Assembly (NCBI GenBank): GCA_965260995.1
Contig: CBDHCD010000003.1
Span: forward strand, 1,550,001 to 1,614,000
Length of the DNA: 64,000 nt
Direction of reading: 5' to 3'
Source: JBBROS01 sp965260995
GTDB lineage: Bacteria; Pseudomonadota; Alphaproteobacteria; Acetobacterales; Acetobacteraceae
Notes under the pieces: model-generated
The model's database searches: none
What the model saw: the letters and a program-made list of their open reading frames with translations, nothing else
What the model was told of the DNA's origin: nothing
Shown here: positions 60,980 through 64,000 of the stretch, one piece after another
How the letters are laid out: the number at the start of each line of letters is the position of its first letter
Position numbering within the stretch: position 1 is the stretch's first letter
Made by a program: the position numbers and the translations under genes

Positions 60980-61513
60980 TTACTTCTTCTTGCCTTCCTT
61001 GCGGCGGATCTGCTCGTTCTCGTACTTGACGCCCTTGCCCTTGTAAGGCTCCGGCGGGCGATGGGCGCGGATCTCGGCCGCCACCTGCCCGACCTGGCGC
61101 TTGTTCATGCCCGAGACGGTGATGGCGGTGGGGCGCGGCGTCGTGATGGTGATGCCCTCCGGCACCGGATACACCACGTCGTGCGAGAAGCCGAGGTTGA
61201 CCACCAGGTTCTTGCCCTGCACCGAGGCGCGGAAGCCCGTGCCGGTGATCTCCATCGTCTTGCTGAACCCCTCCGACACGCCCTTGACCATGCTGGCCAC
61301 CAGCGCCCGGGTCGTGCCCCACATCATCCGCGACGCGCTCGCGTTGCTGCGCGGGGTGACGGTCACCTTGTTGTCCTCGACCGACAGGTCGACCAAGTCC
61401 GTCAGCGGCAGGTCGAGCGTGCCGAGCTTGCCCTTGGCCTGCAGCACGCGCCCGGCCAGTGCCACCGTGACGCCCGCCGGAACCTCGACGGGATACTTGC
61501 CTACGCGAGACAT
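60980..61513 (-). CDS. rplF: 50S ribosomal protein L6
   Basis: 177 residues. MSRVGKYPVEVPAGVTVALAGRVLQAKGKLGTLDLPL and the C-terminal EIRAHRPPEPYKGKGVKYENEQIRRKEGKKK match bacterial L6 at its usual length. L6 is near the GTPase-associated centre. It lies 13 bp downstream of rpsH and 1 bp upstream of rplR. Confidence 0.98.
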   Translation of the reverse strand: MSRVGKYPVEVPAGVTVALAGRVLQAKGKLGTLDLPLTDLVDLSVEDNKVTVTPRSNASASRMMWGTTRALVASMVKGVSEGFSKTMEITGTGFRASVQGKNLVVNLGFSHDVVYPVPEGITITTPRPTAITVSGMNKRQVGQVAAEIRAHRPPEPYKGKGVKYENEQIRRKEGKKK

Positions 61514-61526
61514 CGAAGCATCCTTC

Positions 61527-61925
61527 TCAGAATACGCGGAACAGCACTTCGCCGCCCACGTTGGCCGCGCGCGCCTCGCCGTCGCTCAGCACGCCGCGCG
61601 GGGTGGACAGGATCGACACGCCGAGGCCGGCGTAAACCCGCGGCAGCTCCTGGATTTTGGAGTAGACGCGCCGCCCGGGCTTGCTGACCCGGGTGATCTC
61701 CTTGATCACCGGCTCGCCTTCCGCGTACTTCAGCTCGATGCGCAACTGCGCCACGCCGGGCCGCAGCTCCTCGGCCGAGTAACCGCGGATGTAACCTTCC
61801 CGCTTCAACGCCTCCAGCACGTTGGCGCGCAGCTTGGACGCGGGCGCCACGCAGTTGGCATGTCGGCTGCGCTGCGCGTTGCGGATGCGGGTGATCATGT
61901 CGCCCAGGGGATCGGACATCGACAT
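61527..61925 (-). CDS. rpsH: 30S ribosomal protein S8
   Basis: 132 residues. MSMSDPLGDMITRIRNAQRSRHANCVAPASKLRANVLEALKREGYIRGY and the C-terminal STPRGVLSDGEARAANVGGEVLFRVF are the S8 signature. S8 binds the central domain of 16S rRNA and, in enterics, represses the spc mRNA by binding its rplE start. It lies 10 bp after rpsN. Confidence 0.98.
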   Translation of the reverse strand: MSMSDPLGDMITRIRNAQRSRHANCVAPASKLRANVLEALKREGYIRGYSAEELRPGVAQLRIELKYAEGEPVIKEITRVSKPGRRVYSKIQELPRVYAGLGVSILSTPRGVLSDGEARAANVGGEVLFRVF

Positions 61926-61935
61926 CGGCCGTCTC

Positions 61936-62241
61936 CTACCAGCTCGCCTTGACCACGCCGGGCAACTGGCCGGCGCTGGCCAGCGCCCGCAGCATGTTCC
62001 GCGACAGGTGAAACTTGCGATAGTTGCCCCGCGCCCGGCCGGTGAGCGCGCAACGCAGCCGCACGCGCACCGCCGCGCCGTTGCGTGGCATCTCCGCCAG
62101 CTTCATCGACGCCTCGAACCGCTCCTCGACCGGCGTCGAGCGATCCATCATGCGGCCTTTCAGCTCGGCACGCTTCGCCTTGTCGCGCGTGACCATCGCC
62201 TTGCGCTTGTCGTTGCGGTTGACTGATGATGTCTTAGCCAT
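61936..62241 (-). CDS. rpsN: 30S ribosomal protein S14
   Basis: 101 residues, starting MAKTSSVNRNDKRKAMVTRDKAKRAELKGRMMD. It ends RCALTGRARGNYRKFHLSRNMLRALASAGQLPGVVKASW, the zinc-free long form of S14, with no CxxC pair, common in alphaproteobacteria. Required for 30S head assembly. A 97-bp gap separates it from rplE, larger than other spacings in the operon. Confidence 0.98.
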   Translation of the reverse strand: MAKTSSVNRNDKRKAMVTRDKAKRAELKGRMMDRSTPVEERFEASMKLAEMPRNGAAVRVRLRCALTGRARGNYRKFHLSRNMLRALASAGQLPGVVKASW

Positions 62242-62338
62242 CGTGCTTTGCTCCCCGGAACCTGCTGCGGCGCGCCGCCAGTGGTTTTCCAAACGCGTGT
62301 CTATCAGGCCGCCGCTCGGGCGACGAACGGGCCGCCGG

Positions 62339-62926
62339 TCAGGCGGCGAACGGAACGTCGAACGCCTTGAGCAACGCCTTCGCCTCGGCGTTGGTCTTGG
62401 CCGTGGTGACGAAGATGATGTCCATGCCGCGCACATCCGTCACCTTGTCGTACTCGATCTCGGGGAACACGATCTGCTCCTTCAGCCCCATGGCGAAGTT
62501 GCCGCGCCCGTCGAAACCCTTGCCGGCCGGGATGCCGCGGAAATCGCGCACCCGCGGCATCGCGATCGTCACCAACCGGTCGAGGAACTCGTACATACGC
62601 GCCCGACGCAGCGTCACCTTGGTGCCGATCGGCAGGCCTTCGCGGATCTTGAACCCGGCGATCGCCTTCTTGGCCACCGTCTTGACCGGCTTCTGCCCGG
62701 CGATCAGCGTCAGTTCCGCAACCGCCGAATCGAGCTTCTTCTGATCGCCTGCCGCCTCGCCGACGCCCATGTTGATGACGATCTTCTCCAGCTTCGGCAC
62801 CTGCATCGGGTTCTCGTACTTGAACTCGTCCTGCAGCTTGGCCTTGATCTCGCTCAAGTACCGCTGCTGCATCCGCGGCAGCGCGCGGGCCTCGGCCTGT
62901 TCCGGCATCGGGTCGGTCTCGCTCAT
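62339..62926 (-). CDS. rplE: 50S ribosomal protein L5
   Basis: 195 residues. LPRMQQRYLSEIKAKLQDEFKYENPMQVPKLEKIVINMGVGEAAGDQKKLDSAVAELTLIAGQKPV is the core; the C-terminus GMDIIFVTTAKTNAEAKALLKAFDVPF is standard. A 15-residue N-terminal extension precedes it. L5 binds 5S rRNA. 4 bp after rplX. Confidence 0.97.
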   Translation of the reverse strand: MSETDPMPEQAEARALPRMQQRYLSEIKAKLQDEFKYENPMQVPKLEKIVINMGVGEAAGDQKKLDSAVAELTLIAGQKPVKTVAKKAIAGFKIREGLPIGTKVTLRRARMYEFLDRLVTIAMPRVRDFRGIPAGKGFDGRGNFAMGLKEQIVFPEIEYDKVTDVRGMDIIFVTTAKTNAEAKALLKAFDVPFAA

Positions 62927-62930
62927 CGTC

Positions 62931-63251
62931 TCAGCCCTCGATCACTTCGCCGCCCGGCCGGGCCACGCGCACCTTGCGGCCGTCCTCCAGGATGCGGAAG
63001 CCGACGCGGGTCGGCTTGTCGGTCTTGGGGTTGACCAGCATCAGGTTCGACAGGTGGATGGTCGCCTCCTGCTCGACGATGCCGCCCGGCTGCCCCATGC
63101 CCTGCGGCTTGACGTGCTTCTTGGCCACGTTGACGCCCTGCACCACCGCCCGGCCAACCTTCGGCCGCACCGACAGTACCTCGCCGCGCTTGCCCTTGTC
63201 GGACCCGGTGATGACGATGACTTTGTCGCCCTTGCGGATGCGCGCGGCCAT
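62931..63251 (-). CDS. rplX: 50S ribosomal protein L24
   Basis: 106 residues from MAARIRKGDKVIVITGSDKGKRGEVLSVRPKVGRAVVQGVNVAKKHVKP (KOW motif), ending KVRVARPGGEVIEG. The ATG overlaps the rplN stop by one base. L24 is one of the two primary assembly initiators of the 50S subunit. Confidence 0.97.
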   Translation of the reverse strand: MAARIRKGDKVIVITGSDKGKRGEVLSVRPKVGRAVVQGVNVAKKHVKPQGMGQPGGIVEQEATIHLSNLMLVNPKTDKPTRVGFRILEDGRKVRVARPGGEVIEG

Positions 63252-63619
63252 CACAGCACCTCCGGCGCGAGCGAGATGATCTTCATGAACCGGCGGCCGC
63301 GCAGCTCGCGCACCACCGGGCCGAAGATGCGGGTGCCGATCGGCTCCTGCTGCTTGTTGATCAGCACCGCCGCGTTGCGGTCGAAGCGGATCGCGCTGCC
63401 GTCCGGCCGCCGCACCGGGAAGCTGGTGCGCACGATCACCGCCTGGTGCACGTCGCCCTTCTTCACCTTGCCGCGCGGGATCGCCTCCTTGATGGAGACG
63501 ACGATCACGTCGCCGACGGACGCCGTCTTGCGCTTGCTGCCGCCCAGCACCTTGATGCACTGCACCCGCCGCGCGCCGGAGTTGTCGGCGACTTCGAGAT
63601 TTGATTCGACCTGGATCAT
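63251..63619 (-). CDS. rplN: 50S ribosomal protein L14
   Basis: 122 residues, the usual length. MIQVESNLEVADNSGARRVQCIKVLGGSKRKTASVGDVIVVSIKEAIPRGKVKKGDVHQAVIVRT is canonical. L14 forms the bridge to 16S rRNA and binds silencing factor RsfS. 10 bp after rpsQ. Confidence 0.98.
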   Translation of the reverse strand: MIQVESNLEVADNSGARRVQCIKVLGGSKRKTASVGDVIVVSIKEAIPRGKVKKGDVHQAVIVRTSFPVRRPDGSAIRFDRNAAVLINKQQEPIGTRIFGPVVRELRGRRFMKIISLAPEVL

Positions 63620-63629
63620 GGGATGCTCC

Positions 63630-63980
63630 TCAGGCCTGCGGCACGGCCGCTTCGGGGATCGCCGCCGCCGGGGCCGACATCGGCGAGCCGGTCGGCGCCG
63701 CCGGGTGCTCCGGCGCCTCGTGCCCGGCCGGGCGCTCGACCGCGGCGCCGTTGCGCTCGACCAGCAGCCAGGTCTTGCGCTTGCTGAACGGCCGGCACTC
63801 CTCGATCCGCACCGCGTCGCCGACCTTGCACTGGTTGGCCTCGTCGTGCGCCGCGTACTTCTTCGAGCGGCGAATGAATTTCTTGTACAGCGGATGAATG
63901 ATGCGGCGCTCGACCAAGACGGTGATCGTCTTGTCCATCTTGTCGCTCGTCACCCGCCCGCTCAGGACGCGCCTCGGCAT
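63630..63980 (-). CDS. rpsQ: 30S ribosomal protein S17 with extended C-terminus
   Basis: 116 residues. MPRRVLSGRVTSDKMDKTITVLVERRIIHPLYKKFIRRSKKYAAHDEANQCKVGDAVRIEECRPFSKRKTWLL is a complete S17, but the family usually ends near residue 80. Here about 35 Pro/Ala/Glu-rich residues follow (ERPAGHEAPEHPAAPTGSP), no homology seen. GAGGAG lies 6 bp upstream of the ATG. The tail may protrude from the ribosome. Confidence 0.97.
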   Translation of the reverse strand: MPRRVLSGRVTSDKMDKTITVLVERRIIHPLYKKFIRRSKKYAAHDEANQCKVGDAVRIEECRPFSKRKTWLLVERNGAAVERPAGHEAPEHPAAPTGSPMSAPAAAIPEAAVPQA

Positions 63981-63992
63981 CGCCCGCTCCTC

Positions 63993-64000
63993 TTACTTGG
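63993..64000 (-). CDS. rpmC: probable end of 50S ribosomal protein L29 gene (rpmC), cut by window edge
   Basis: Only a Lys codon and a TAA stop are visible (63993-63998). Gene order in the spc region, where rpmC precedes rpsQ, is the reason for the name; the sequence itself shows little. Confidence 0.5.

Overview
The window comes from a very GC-rich alphaproteobacterium, probably Rhodospirillales/Acetobacteraceae-like. Pointers are the ATP12-type F1-ATPase chaperone, PhaR, DUF1127 and AapJ-type proteins, the order rplQ-rarA-rluC-asmA-ATP12, and frequent GTG/TTG starts. The family assignment is inference; the class is better supported. No plasmid or phage backbone is seen. One complete insertion sequence, two short dispersed repeat families and many tandem arrays are present.

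Layout. 1-1885: end of what looks like a specialised-metabolite operon (ketoreductase plus flavin halogenase-like enzyme). 1888-6498: envelope and secreted proteins (SOUL lipoprotein, hydrolase, GH16-like protein) and a BenE transporter. 6618-10700: accessory patch with a single-chain type IIG-like restriction-modification enzyme, a holin-like membrane protein and large tandem arrays. 10709-16674: dehydrogenase/CMD pair, ABC exporter, small membrane proteins, and a PEP-CTERM surface protein behind a consensus sigma-54 promoter. 16916-21233: polyhydroxyalkanoate module (phaR, a small coiled-coil PhaE-like protein overlapping a class III-type phaC, phaA, phaB). 21238-33111: housekeeping and transport genes (EamA, gloB-GST, DUF2891, two orphan solute-binding proteins, zwf, a class A PBP). 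33113-38264: tRNA-Leu, then a three-gene glycosyltransferase/methyltransferase cassette bracketed by two copies of a palindromic repeat. 38295-46717: TerB-like pair, ABC transporter, AlkA, J-protein, maeB, tRNA-Leu, lipB. 46764-54379: low-complexity protein, IS5-type element sitting at the edge of a third palindrome copy, acyP, ATP12, asmA, rluC, rarA. 54417-64000: the spc and alpha ribosomal operons read leftwards, with a good sigma-70 promoter before rpsM.

Themes. Short tandem repeats are unusually common. Six of them begin at, contain or closely abut a stop codon (6556, 10498, 11611, 26749, 42937, 48964), and in one array each of several units repeats a GTGA stop/start junction. In-frame arrays of 12, 21 and 27 bp occur in the ABC ATPase, asmA and phaR. 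The items most worth testing are the stop-codon-linked arrays, the PhaE-like/PhaC overlap, the type IIG-like enzyme with a lower-GC specificity region, the sigma-54/PEP-CTERM pair, and the palindrome family used as a landing site by the IS.
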